A DNA stretch of 64,000 nucleotides from Lineus longissimus (lineage: Eukaryota > Nemertea > Pilidiophora > Heteronemertea > Lineidae): positions 17,778,039-17,842,038 of the forward strand of contig NC_088317.1 of the NCBI RefSeq assembly GCF_910592395.1. The letters run 5' to 3'. Shown here piece after piece: positions 24,301 through 36,729 of the stretch (positions are counted from its first letter, which is position 1; each line of letters opens with the position of its first letter). A program made the position numbers and the translations under genes. The notes beneath the pieces are model-generated. The model ran no database searches. It saw only the letters and a program-made list of their open reading frames with translations, and was not told the DNA's origin.

Positions 24301-27300
24301 TGTCCCTCAAGTAGGCATAATGTCTGACAGTATGGTCAGGGAACAGGGGTAACATGGTCGGGCAGTTCTTGGCAGCATTGAACACCAGGATGAGAACAGC
24401 GATGTAGGCAGGGTCATCCATGTCTGGCTCTGGGACGGCGAAGTAGGCATGGATGCTGAGAAGGTCAGGCACGAGTGGTAGGGTGATTTCAGGGTGTTTA
24501 TTGCCCAAGTCCCTCATACATCTGTAAGAAGCACATACACAAAACGTAGGTGAATAGTCATAATAAAAACGATAATTTCTCATGCTTAAAATTCCCTTGT
24601 TAAAATAAATGAATTGAAAAAATTGATGTAATATTCTTTGTGATCACAGTGAAGATTCTTCCATTGTCAAAACCGATTAAACAGGGTGGAGCCAAGAATT
24701 TGGCAGCTTTTCAATAAACATCAATTCAACCTCACCTCCAAATGGACATCCTGTCCTGGGGGTACCTCTTCATATTATCTAACAAACATACAACACATGC
24801 GTTCAGACATGTCTTGGTCTCCAGCGTGACACAGCAGAACATCTCACGAAGCGCTTCACGGATCTCGTACGATGAATCCTGAAACATCCACAGAAGTATT
24901 AATAGGCCCATCATACAACCACTGAAGGGGCTGTCCTTTTGAATATCTTCTTGAGCACACAAACTGTATGCGGGAACTGGCCACACACATGTTTTGGAAA
25001 GTGGAAAATGCCAATCAACTGATGTACGAATCAGTGGCTAAGAAAGTCACAATGGCTTCCAATAGTTTCAATAAAATCCATAGAAACTCCTATCACCTGG
25101 CCTTTTTGGGGAAAATAAACCTGGCCATTACTTTGCCACATCAACATTTTTCACTTCAGAATGTACACTTTTAGGAAGAGTGAGAGCAAGGTAGGTCTCC
25201 TTGTGGTCTCCGGTTTCCCCCTACATTCCTAAAGCCCTACACTTGACCCAACAGAGTGTCCTACCTTCAAAACATTCGATATGATTTCCAGCTGGTCTTC
25301 TCGGATGGTCAAATGGCGGCTGATCTTCTGCAAACTGCTGATGGCGTTTAGACGCACCGAGTCAATCTCGTCGTTGAACATGTCAACCAGATAGTCTTGG
25401 GACAGGATGGCGAAACTGGCTGACTGAGACGCCAACTCGCATAAGGAGTCAATGGCGGCATTACGTACCTCTGAAAAGATTGAACTTTTAGATCATAATT
25501 TAGGTTTGATTTGAAATAGAAGTTGACAAAATTAGGACAGTATATGACACCTGATGGTATATGACTATCAATGGCATGTTTGAATACCACACAGACCCGA
25601 AATACAATTATAGGAAGAGCACAACGACCTTTTTCAAGACGTTGTCAATTGAAAAGTATGCGTAATATGCAATGAATTTGGACAAGCTTACTTTTCCAAC
25701 TGGGACGATGAGCAGATACCTCATCACTTCCTTCATCATGACTGTGCCCTATATTTCCATTCCAGCACAAACCAGCATTGCCTGATGATCTGTGATCTGG
25801 ATGACCACCCAACATCCTTATCTCAATCATCTGCAACCTCAACATGCAGAAACAAGTCCTTTTAACTAGGCCTAATCAAAATGTCATGTCTGCTGAAGAA
25901 GATCATGAAACGTAAACTAGGTATTTTATCAAACAAGATCAAAATCAAAAACCTACCCATGAACTCATCCTCTAGGCCATGAATGAGGGCACCACAAGCT
26001 CCAGAAGAGATGAGACTGATGTTGTCCTTATCAACTTCCTCCTTAGGTGCATCATCTGCCCACTTCAGCCCGGTCGACCACTCCCCACGCGCATAGTGAT
26101 CCTTTTGGCGCTCATGGGCACCCATCTTGCGCTGAAATGGAGAACTTTTACGTTAGAAGGGTGACTTCTGGAGATGAAGATAGCTCCAAATTCACACTGA
26201 CATGACCCTGAAGGAATTTATACTCTGGTGGTCCTTGGCTCAGAAAACTGAAAACGTAATAATGCTCAATGTCAGGTTCAGGACCACATTCATCCCTCAT
26301 AGACTTGATTTATAATCAATAATAAGAGGACAACTGACTAGTGTCTAGTAGGGGAATGCACTGGAGTTGGTTATGTTCAGTACAGTGAGGAATTAGGTCA
26401 TGTTAGCATTCCAAGCTTGATTGATTTCTGTTGACGACATCTGCCTTACCCGCATGTTAGACATCAGTTTCTTGTCGAGGGTTTGCTCGAGGAAACGCTG
26501 GCTGACAGAATGGAGAGATCCTAATAACCGTGCCGCCTCGGCCCTGACTGCCATGGACAGATCATTCACCATGTTGCAGAGTTTGGCAAATGCATCATCG
26601 ACAAGCCTTAGGGGTTCGTCAGAAGTCTGGACGGTGACTGGGCTAAAAAGAAAACAACATTTTAAAGAAAGTATATCATGCTGGAGGATTAAAAATGACT
26701 GCATGACAGATGTTGTGAAATATTGATGGGCGACATCAGATGCTGCATGATCAAAATTCATTTGAATCAACACCACACTTGAGTTTGTTAGGTCAACAGG
26801 GAGGGAAGAGCTTAAATGTCGGCTCAAACATGACGCACTTTGGCAGAAGGTTTGGGGTGAAACTCTCACTGAATGAATCAATGATGTCATGTGTCCAAGA
26901 AAACTCTCTTCACTAACTACCAAGTGTTACCAGTTCCTTACTTCTCTGGGTAAAGATGACTGAGCGTCCAGATGAGTTTAAGGGCAGCCACTCTCACTGT
27001 CTCATGGTCATCTTCTAAGGCTGTAGATGCCTTCGAATAGGTACTTGGATCAAGCTTGATTCCACGCTGATGCCAGTTGGACTGAAAAGCAAAACAAATA
27101 GATGGATCTTTGCCCAGTCAGCACAGTAGCCTACATAAGAGGGGATTGTGAGGGAAGTGTATGAGATCAGCAACTTACGCTGACCATCTTGGCTTCTACC
27201 CATGCATGATCTCTCTCTAAGGGGACCTGAGCCTACCAGCTTACCTCATGTCTTCAAGGCAGTTTAGACAAATATAAGATAATTGAAATATGGTTTTCTT

Positions 27301-29097
27301 AATACTAAACTGAACATATTTTCACAAAACAGCCACTAACTCACCATAGCAAGGAAAGCACTTGTTCGAACTCGTGGATCTTGATCCTCAGTGTAATTGC
27401 CAATTGTACTCTGCCAACTCTTCTGTGAATCTGATTGGCTGCTATCCTGTTTTTTCACATCAGGTGACCCTAATGCTCCAATCAGATCAAGGCATCTACT
27501 TCGAACCAAGTGACTGGTGTTTGCGAGATGCTGAAACGTAAATGTCACATAGCGGATCAGATGTAAACTAAGTAACATTGAAATAGGCATTGCATTTGCT
27601 AGGGAGGTTTCAATCACTGCCCTAGGCTTGATTCATGCTAACTTAAATAGCCAACACTGAGTGGCAAAACTAACCTAGCTTGGTTCCCAACTGAAACTTA
27701 TTATTCAGGGCACTGTGGGTGTTTATTTAGCATTTCAGATTTCATTTAGGCTTAGGCATAGTGTTTTCTCAATGCATGAATGATCTCAAGACTCTGTAAC
27801 CAGAGAATCTATGCACACAAGAGGCTGATTACCTGGCTTGCAAAGGCCAACAGTTGCTGGTGAATTTTCCTATCACGAGGCAAACTTTTCCCAATCACTG
27901 TCAGCGCACTGATGATATGTCCTGTGACTTTGTGAGATTCTGAAACAGAGGTTGAACATGTTATGATGTTACCAGCCAGTTGATAACACCCCGATCCCTG
28001 TAGGACATTATAGGAGAAAGGCATGACGTCTTTGAAGACCTGCCAGTTAAGTTGAGATCTGAGATTTGCTTGGGTAAGTTTGAAATAAGGGTTTGAAGTG
28101 AAATTTGATTCAAAGGGAAAAGTATGACACTGGTCGGCAGTCAATGTGGATTTTCTCTTCACTTACTTTCAGTTTTTAACATGGAAGATAGATCATCCAC
28201 CACAGGAACTGGATTAAATCTTGGATTCTTCACAATGTCGGTCAAAAGAAAGATAATCTTTCCTCTGACAGCTGGATCAGCTTCCTTATAGAAGTGCTCC
28301 ACCAACAAGGGCACGACCTTTTCAGCATTTTCTGCGTCAAGCGGGAGCTTTGTTGCCAGCTGAAGCAGCATCTGTAGCGCTTCCACTGAGCTGGTGGCAT
28401 TGTGGAGCTCGAGTGTCACATCAGGCTTCTTTGGTTTTTGCACCAGGCGTAATCTTTTTTGTGGAGGAGGCTTTGCGTCTTCCTGTTATTGAAAATATAC
28501 GGTATACTTATTGCTTTCAGTGGACTTGCTTTCATGTGGTGAAACACTCCTAGACCTAGTCATAGGGAGAACAGTATGATGAATATAACTTCTGTATCAA
28601 TCAAAATAAGATGATACTGGGAATTTCTTACTTACAGCCATCTCCCCCACAAGCATAAAACATTTCCACAACCTGGCACGAGATCAGATGGCACCACCAT
28701 CACTCCCCCCCCCCCCCCCAGCCCACCCAAGGCCAAGGCCAAGCCTAATCTCTTTTGTTTCATTCTGATATTGGGAGGGCAAATGGTTATTCAGGGTTCT
28801 TGAGGACTAGATTCTTGATCTGACATGTCTTACCAAAGACAAAAAACACAATAACGGTTGTCAAATCATGTTATGTCATGACATGGTGGTCAAACTCTCA
28901 AGTCATTTAAGTGATCGAGTTGAGAACTGTCTTAATTTTTGCGAAGCACTTGCTTCGAAGGCAACAACTATACTGGTGGATCAGGAGAAAACAGTTTATT
29001 TTCAATTGGAGTAAATTGATTACAAAAAAGAATGATTGCAGACCTGGATTACTTGGCTAAATTCAGCCAAAGCTCTTTTTTTGAGAAGTGCAGCCAT
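21381..29097 (-). CDS. INTS4: Integrator complex subunit 4
   Basis: Sixteen exons: 29044-29097, 28167-28482, 27833-27939, 27345-27530, 26942-27081, 26450-26642, 25957-26131, 25265-25470, 24736-24878, 24272-24521, 23901-24049, 23677-23770, 23414-23494, 22705-22895, 22076-22373, 21381-21632. All junctions keep phase and the product is 944 aa, close to the vertebrate protein (about 963). INTS4 is a HEAT-repeat scaffold of the nuclear Integrator complex and, with INTS9 and INTS11, forms the module that cleaves snRNA and other nascent RNAs. Conserved blocks include DQDPRVRTSAF, RLVDDAFAKLCNMV, FLEQTLDKKLMSNMR, WADDAPKEEVD, SGACGALIHGLEDEF, LVDMFNDEIDSVRL, EPDMDDPAYIAVL and a C-terminal domain ending PVKVFVAPKPVKK. 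Start: ATG in AAAATGGCTGC, giving MAALLKKR as in orthologues. No break or frameshift was seen. Confidence 0.97.
24098..24176. repeat. 19-bp repeat, 4 copies, in INTS4 intron 10
   Basis: GGGCCGCAGAGCTCAGTGA and close variants (GGGCTGCAGAGCTCAGTGA, GGGCCGCAGAGCTCAGTTA) occur four times head to tail. Confidence 0.93.
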
Positions 29098-29324
29098 TTT
29101 CGTGGAAGTCGTGAACAGCTTTCCAACATTAGTACCAGCTCCCGAGGTCAATCCGTCGATTCGTATAAAAAATTCTAAACATCGGATTTACTGCTTTAAC
29201 TAACAATAAGAAACATCTAAATCCGTTTCAATCGAGTTAAATAGATATTTAGACTTTTTAAACGCAAAATAGTCCGCTTTAAGAGAGAAAAAGATTAATT
29301 TAACTTTTGGTAACGGAAGATGGC

Positions 29325-29364
29325 AGCACCTTCTAAAAGTTTTGCGATCCGCCCAACATGGCGG
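29325..29364. promoter_or_regulatory. candidate INTS4 core promoter with YY1-like sites
   Basis: GAAGATGGCAGC and CCAACATGGCGGAAATG resemble YY1 elements, which often sit at or just downstream of start sites of housekeeping genes. They lie 230-270 bases upstream of the INTS4 start codon, where a 5' UTR or start site would be expected. Inferred from motif and position only. Confidence 0.35.
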
Positions 29365-31346
29365 AAATGTCGAACAGTTGTGAATTATTGCTCTGGGAAA
29401 TACCGCTTTTTGACCCGCTTTACATTCTTCAAAAATAAATCGTATGTAAGAATTGAAAATAAGACTAATCGTAAAAGCAGGTAAGCCATTTGTCATGTCC
29501 ATCTTACCCTTGAAAATCCTTATTTTTTTGGTCGCCGATTTTGTGTTGACACTTCCTGTTGCAACTGCATGCATTTACACTCGCTGCAGACCTAGCCTGC
29601 ACAATACACACATGCACACACATTCATGCATTGACACACTACCTACCAGTATGTATTGTACTAGGCCTATACTGTAATATGTCAAGTTCATCAGCCAAGC
29701 CATATTTGGGGAGGGGGGAGGGGAAGAATCGGAGCACCTGCCCCAACCAGGGGCATAGCCGCTAGCTTTTTGGTCTTGGTTGATGGGGGAGGGGGGAGCA
29801 AAAGGATATCTGTCTGGATGGAGGGGGGGGGGTTGTGTCTCTAGTCTCTAGGTGCCTTGGCAGCATTCATGGCTGTAGAGAGAGATAAACACTGTTTAAT
29901 GTCACTACCGATAGGCGATACAGTGTTTTATTGTGCCCCTTTTGGCTGATTTATGTCATTGATGAGACATTGATGCAGACAGTTACCGTAATCGAATTAG
30001 CCGTGTATTAGATGAGCTGGGTTATCTCTGATTGAGAATGATTGGACTTCATCAAATCTCTGCCAACAGGGACGTCTTGATCGTCTGGAGGCCCCATTCT
30101 CATTGGTAGTGTTCCTACAATTGCTTCTTCTTCTGACTTCCTTTTCATGATTAGATTGGTGTCCTACTGGGGCATACTTAATCGCGTGGTGTTGTGTGTG
30201 TATGGGCTTGGTTGTAGTGTGTAGAGTGATAGAAATTTAGTTAGGGTGTGAGATAAAACAGTTTACATGGTATCAGACATCTCTACGTAAATCTATAGGC
30301 TGTATAGAGAGGCAGGCTTGGACTTGAAGGCCTCCAGACTCTTCAGCTTCCTCTAGTCCTTTAGTAAGCATTCCACACTGGGATCGTGCTGTTCTTGCAA
30401 ATTGTGTGCTTCAATGACCTTTAGCAAAATGTGTTTTGAGGACTTGTTCTGTTTTATAAAAACCATCGTTCAATTGCTTGAATGAAACTGAAAGTCCTTG
30501 TGATTATGATTCATGATTTTGTAACTAATAAGTTTCAATGATTTAGGTCTACTTTTTGGGCTGTTGGTCACATTGGTTGAAATTGATGGACTGCTGTCAC
30601 TTTGCATTAATGTATCTCAAGTTCATCCTGGTCATTCATTTCCTGGAAAATGTTGTTGTCAAGAAAACAACCACTTTATTATTGAAAAAGATGCAATCTT
30701 GACTTCGTTATGCAGTTTTCTTGGAAAAATCATCGCCACTTTTTGGAACCGCTTTCAAAAGAATCTATTATTTCCGTACTTGGCATAGCTAATTCTGTTA
30801 TGGTAGGAGCAAAAAGTCTTCAGTGAGAGAAAGAATTAGTGGCTTTTAAAAACATTGTAAGTAAAAGCCAGTTGAGCTGCAGCACATGCACAAGGGTGTT
30901 TTTCTGATAGAAAACTTCTGTCGAGCGGAAGGGATTCTTTTTTATTCTGTTATGTTGGATCCTGATGTGTATACATTATTCAATTTTGGAGAATAGGCAA
31001 CCTTGCCCTTGCTCCTATGCCACATCAACAAGTGTGATGCTGTTGACTATCATGTACCGTAACTCTCTCATGTCTCTGGCAAGTGATTGCCTCAAACCTA
31101 ATCTTCTTGTCTAAAACCCAAGGGCTGCAATCAGTGAACCATGGGCTCTCTAAGGCATAGGATTTCCAAGTGTGCGGGGAGGGGGATTGCCAAAGGAAAA
31201 AAGGAGTGAGTTTTTCATGGAGATGCATGTTTGAAGATGAAATTTTATACCTGATATTCTGATATCTTTCATTTTCAGTTCTGCTTCAAGCCTTATACAA
31301 ATATCATTCCCAATCAGCTAATCATGAACTTTCCTTTATTTTTCAG
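29365..31346. other. INTS4-Rap2 divergent spacer / Rap2 5' region
   Basis: No coding exon was recognised. The Rap2 exon begins at a 3' splice site (TTATTTTTCAG|GAGTGC, 31346/31347), so at least one 5' non-coding Rap2 exon must lie in or upstream of this spacer. G-rich runs occur at 29708-29725 and 29821-29831. Confidence 0.45.
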
Positions 31347-31391
31347 GAGTGCAAACTCTTTTCTGAAAACTGCTGAAGATACCCGGCCAAA

Positions 31392-31931
31392 ATGAGGGAG
31401 TTCAAGGTGGTGATCCTCGGAAGTGGAGGCGTGGGCAAGAGTGCCCTTACCGTGAAGTTCGTATCGGGGACGTTCGTGGAAAAATACGACCCAACGATAG
31501 AAGATTTTTATAGGAAGGAAATTGAAGTGGATAATGCACCAAGTGTTTTAGAAATTCTAGACACGGCAGGTACTGAACAATTTGCGTCAATGCGTGACTT
31601 GTACATAAAAAATGGCCAAGGTTTTGTCATAGTGTATTCCATAACAAGCTTACAGACTTTCCAGGACATAAAAACCATGAAGGACCAAATCGTGCGAGTG
31701 AAAGGCATAGAGAAAGTGCCAGTGGTTTTAGTGGGGAATAAGTCAGACTTGGACCAACAGAGGGAGGTGTCGACAGAGGAGGGCTTGTCACTTGCACATT
31801 TGTGGGGGTGTCCATTCGTGGAAGCATCGGCGAAAAATACGCAAAACGTAAATGAAGTATTTATAGAAATTGTGCGAGAAATGAACTATTCGCCGTCAAA
31901 AAATAAAAATGGATGCTGTGTGATACTCTAA
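31392..31931 (+). CDS. RAP2: Ras-related small GTPase Rap2
   Basis: A complete 179-aa protein in one exon. Rap2 cycles between GDP and GTP forms at membranes and controls cell adhesion and cytoskeleton kinases. Motifs: P-loop GSGGVGKSA (10-18), effector loop [16 protein letters not shown] with the Phe39 that separates Rap2 from Rap1 (Ser39), DTAGTEQF with the Rap-specific Thr61, NKSD and ASAK for guanine binding. The C-terminus ends in CCVIL, a CaaL box predicting geranylgeranylation, with an adjacent Cys that may be palmitoylated. The CVIL ending is like vertebrate RAP2B, whose coding region is also intronless. The start is set by the family N-terminus MREFKVV and lies 45 bases into an exon after a splice acceptor. 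The first AATAAA downstream is at 32394-32399. Confidence 0.96.
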   Translation: MREFKVVILGSGGVGKSALTVKFVSGTFVEKYDPTIEDFYRKEIEVDNAPSVLEILDTAGTEQFASMRDLYIKNGQGFVIVYSITSLQTFQDIKTMKDQIVRVKGIEKVPVVLVGNKSDLDQQREVSTEEGLSLAHLWGCPFVEASAKNTQNVNEVFIEIVREMNYSPSKNKNGCCVIL

Positions 31932-34900
31932 CTAGGGTAGGTACTCCTTTTTTCTATTGGGTATGGGTTTAACCGAATGACCCTACTTCTTTGCATGCCG
32001 AGATGATGATGAATGATCCTTGGTCAGGATCTGCTGACAATGACATGTCTAAACATGTTGCAAAGTAATGTTGCATAGTAAACATGAGTTGTCTTGAGGT
32101 CATAACTTAGCAATCTTGTCATTGTCAAGTATCACATTTCACTTGCACCACATGACTGGATGATTCTCATCAACTTTGTACAGTCATGACTTTCTGACAG
32201 TCTCAATGCTTATCTCTTAGGGTCAGGTGTATTTAGAGTCGTGATGAAACCGTGACCTCATGTCAAGTCAATGTAGGCCACTGTTTGAACTTCTGAAGAG
32301 AAGAGCCCTCTTGTTGACACCATACGCTATCTCAAGATGGGAATACTTCAGCCTCTAGGACATAGTTTTTCGCTTTCTTTGTCAATAAATGCTCACATCA
32401 CCGCCTAGAGCATGTGTGTTTTGAACGAACCTTATAGTGTTCATATCGCCTTGCATATCGCCTGTCCTGACCTTGAGCAAGTCACTTTGATTGAAACGTA
32501 ACACCGTAAATGCTTGTAATGTTTGTCTGTGGTGTCGATGACCTGATTGTTTGCTTGGCATGCCAGGACTACTGTCTTTCCCAGGGCAGAGATTTTGGGA
32601 ATTAACAAAGAATAAAGGACAGGGTGAACTCAGAAAAAGGCAGGGTTAGCCTTTCTGTATAGAAAATGTAATAGCTCTTCCAGAGGGACATGGTGGTGTG
32701 CCCTTCTATTTTCATCTGGCACAAACTCTAGGTTCACCAAGTTCACCCCCATCATACCCGAGGGGGACTGTGAACCTATCTACATAAGCAGTAGGGCCTC
32801 CTGCTGCAGGGCATCAAGATTACTGTCTCCCTTGCTGGTTCAGATTCATCATGAATTTATAACCATTCATTCAGAGGGCAAGTACTATATTTATTTATAA
32901 GCATTGATAGCCAAGCAGAATTTAATTAGGGCTAGATTCTTTCTGGATATGGTATATGTATTCATCGAGCATAATCGTGAGTATTTTTATTTACACATTA
33001 ACATTCGTTTAACGTACTAGTACACTATACTGATACTGTGTTCTCCGAGACAGCACTCTGCCACCTGCCATGAAGTCAATGAAGACAAGAAGTATCTGTT
33101 CCTGTAAAAATATGTTTGTTTTTTACTTGAATCGTTTACAGGGTTTGTTTACATGAACAGGTGTCGAAGTAAATGATGCTCTTTTCCATTTGATAATTTC
33201 AGCTGAAGTAAGCTATCATAGTGGCCTACTGTGAAGTGGCAAATGCTTGCAATGCCAACCGTATTGGTGAATTTGCTCTTTTTCAGGTGGAGAAAAAAGG
33301 ATTGGAGATTTAAGATTCAAAGTGCAGCTGCCATTATTCAGGTCTCATCGACTTCGAAAATCTTCGCATTTTTGACTATCTGCCATTTTGGTATTACCAG
33401 TAACCACCATGGTCCGTACTCTTCAAGTTCAATGGAGAGCAGCAAGTTGGGTTTAAAGTTAAAAGTGCCTTGCTCAAGGACACATAATTCAGATAATTCA
33501 GGTCTTAAAACGATTGTCAGATATCAGTGCTTTGAGACGGTGTCATTGCCAAGATTGAAGCCTGACCCTAAATGGATGCCAGGTAGGCCTAGTTACTGCA
33601 CATAACCAGGGCACATGTATGAGTGACCACATGTCTACATGGTGTCCTATGACACGTGACAATGTATATTCCCACACACTACAGGTACACATAAGGTAGG
33701 CCTAGCCTATACTGACTGGAATGATGACACACATTTCTGTGTAAACGGAGTCAGCCTGGGCCTTTTGCCTTAACTCTATCCGCCTTTTTGACAAGGCCTT
33801 TGCAACCAGACTATGCCTAGACCTCTCAATTAGACAGTGCATGGTGAAAATGTGAAGTTCACCATCAGTCTTTTGTGGTGAAGCCATTGGCATGATTGAT
33901 AGGTGTCTGGTGTACTGAATGTATCCCATTGTTGAATAAGCCCAGGCATTGAAAAGACATTGCAGACTATTGTCCCTCAATTCTGGCAATACTGTAGTTA
34001 CCAGAAATATCTGTGGTCATTTTGTGAAATTGCATCTTTTGCGTTTTGTCAACCCTGTTTCAGTCATTTCAATCAGATTTTGTCTTTCACAGTAAAACAT
34101 GAAAATAAAAATCATGTGAATATTTCCTGTTTGCAGAAGGTCTTAAGTCTATAGTCATCTGACACTATTCATTAAAGAGTCTGCCTAATTGGTGTGTTAT
34201 TTCAAAGTCAGTGGAAAGGGTATGTTGAGGGGATGAAAAGAATCTTTCTACATTGTGAATTCTGCCATGCCACTGAAGTTAAAGCTCATTATTTCTACAC
34301 AATAACATGAATGATGTTTTATCAACATATTTTCTCATTGTGAATGTATGAACCAAATTTTTGTGGCCAATTTAGAACATGAGCTCTTTCATGTCCTAGG
34401 TCAAGGAAGTATTATAAGAAATCAACAATGATTTGTTATGTAAACATTGACCTGCCTTGGTAGTAACTCTTTCAAATCCAATACAAAAATGAAACCTTTT
34501 TATTGTGGATGTGATGCAATGCAAGTCAATAATTTGAAGTGTACATGTAGGCGTATGAAACAAATTGACCTGATTGTCATATAAATCGGCCAATTTATAT
34601 TGAGTCAACTCGATGGTGCCGCTGGAGTAACATATGAAATTGATACTGAGAAAGATGGAAAGATATTGGAATCAGAAATGCCAGGTCAAGATGTTCCATG
34701 CGTTGGAGAAATTTGGTATGATTCATGATGGCCTTTGACGTTAGTGTTGGAGAGTTCCAGTGTTTTCTGGCAGCATTATGTTGAAGCAATTATTGGCCGG
34801 CTACAAAAATTGCTTGTTTACACATTTCTAAAGAAGTGTAACCCCCTGATGAGATACACTCTTAACTACTGTCTGCCACTGCTGACATCCAGTCTGTCAT

Positions 34901-35290
34901 ATCAGGACAATGGCAGCGGAAAAATCAAATAAAAATATGTGACAGTTACTACGATGAGTATTCTCTATGCAGAACGTGAGATTTCTTTGTAGTAAGTCAT
35001 TGATCGATGTTTTGTGATGCAATAACATGACATTCTATCAAAGCCGGGAAATGTTTTTGAGATGGTTGTCTTGTCATTACGATATCTTGCAGTGCATCAG
35101 ATTGGCTAGATATTCCTTCTGAAGTATTTTCTTTTGCCTGGTAGCATCCTCCTTTGATCTTCACCCATTGGACCAATTAACCTTTCGTTGCTGTCACAGA
35201 TCTTGGTCGTCTCATCTCCTGTAGGATGCAGGGTCAAAGCAAATCCATTTTTTGTGGCAGTGCCACTCGATCAGGCCAGAGCACTCATTC
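31932..35290. other. Rap2 3' UTR and flank, no other gene seen
   Basis: The proximal poly(A) signal AATAAA is at 32394-32399. Beyond it the sequence is AT-rich with only short open frames and no recognisable domain. Confidence 0.45.
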
Positions 35291-35299
35291 AACTTCCAA

Positions 35300-35480
35300 G
35301 AGCGGTGGAGGTGTAGAAGCTCAGGTCTCTGATTAGCGGCCAAGAGGTCCCTGGTTTGATCCACACTTGAGCAGCTCATCTGAATTCTACTGAAAGTTTC
35401 AGCTTGAGTAAAGAATAAAAGTAAAGCGCTTTGGGAATGTTGGACATAAAGCGCTGTGTAAGAACTTGTATTTATTCTTT
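35300..35480 (+). mobile_element. tRNA-derived SINE-like copy 1
   Basis: The head (AGCGGTGGAGGTGTAGAAGC ... CCCTGGTTTGATCC) looks like a tRNA-derived pol III promoter with a B box GGTTTGATCC. The tail has AAAGCGCTTTGGGAATG and ATAAAGCGCTGTGTAAGAAC, a type of 3' end common in invertebrate SINEs. It shares head and body (GCAGCTCATCTG ... TTCTACTG) with the copy at 44.7 kb. Confidence 0.7.
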
Positions 35481-36000
35481 CTGTCTGCCAGGGTTCCAAA
35501 GTTAAGTTGTTCCACATTTGAAAAATATCTTCTCAATGGTCGTGATCTTGTTGGCTCCTAATAGTTCCTACCTGACATGCCTGATATGAGTGATTGATGG
35601 ATAAAAAGTTGTGTTTGGGATATCAGACATCTGAAACTACACATGGGTAAATTAGTTGTGTTGTTTGACTCATCAATCGACATCTGGTGGTTTTTTCTTG
35701 TCGAAGTAGTGCATGGAATATCAATGAATTCATATACCAAGGTAATGGACTTGAAATGTACACTAGGCCTGAGGGGAGGTTGATGAGAAGACCTCCTGCC
35801 TGTCCTGGAAACAAAGCATGCATTCTTAGAAATGAAGTGTGGAGCTACGGAGATTTTTCAGTGAGGAGCATGTCCCTGCTTATAGTAGGTCATGGGGCCA
35901 AGTAGCCTTGAGCTTGGGCATCAATACTTGCTGGGCCAATGAAAAGTCAAAGTCCTGTCTACCGTAGCTAGAGGATAGACATGAGTGGCAAAGCAGAAAG

Positions 36001-36729
36001 TAGCCACGATAGCCAGGAGTAGCCACGATAGCCAGGAGTAGCCACGATAGCCGGGAGTAGCCACGATAGCCGGGAGTAGCCACGATAGCCAGGAGTAGCC
36101 ACGATAGCCAGGAGTAGCCACGATAGCCAGGAGTAGCCACGATAGCCGGGAGTAGCCACGATAGCCAGGAGTAGCCACGATAGCCGGGAGTAGCCACGAT
36201 AGCCAGGAGTAGCCACGATAGCCAGGAGTAGCCACGATAGCCAGGAGTAGCCACGATAGCCGGGAGTAGCCACGATAGCCGGGAGTAGCCACGATAGCCG
36301 GGAGTAGCCACGATAGCCAGGAGTAGCCACGATAGCCAGGAGTAGCCACGATAGCCAGGAGTAGCCACGATAGCCGGGAGTAGCCACGATAGCCAGGAGT
36401 AGCCACGATAGCCGGGAGTAGCCACGATAGCCAGGAGTAGCCACGATAGCCGGGAGTAGCCACGATAGCCAGGAGTAGCCACGATAGCCGGGAGTAGCGA
36501 CGATAGCCAGGAGTAGCGACGATAGCCAGGAGTAGCCACGATAGCCGGGAGTAGCCACGATAGCCGGGAGTAGCCACGATAGCCAGGAGTAGCCACGATA
36601 GCCGGGAGTAGCCACGATAGCCGGGAGTAGCCACGATAGCCAGGAGTAGCCACGATAGCCAGGAGTAGCCACGATAGCCAGGAGTAGCCACGATAGCCAG
36701 GAGTAGCCACGATAGCCGGGAGTAGCGAC
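36001..36729. repeat. 19-bp minisatellite, about 38 copies
   Basis: Unit AGCCACGATAGCCAGGAGT, with an A/G variant (CCAGG or CCGGG) scattered through the array and two units with GCGACG. The unit has no stop on the minus strand in any phase, so three overlapping minus-strand open frames of 234-276 codons exist. These encode the same 19-residue peptide period and are not genes. Confidence 0.97.

Noticed and set aside
35310-35365. Functional tRNA gene
   Set aside because: Only the internal promoter boxes are tRNA-like; no cloverleaf could be drawn and a SINE tail follows.
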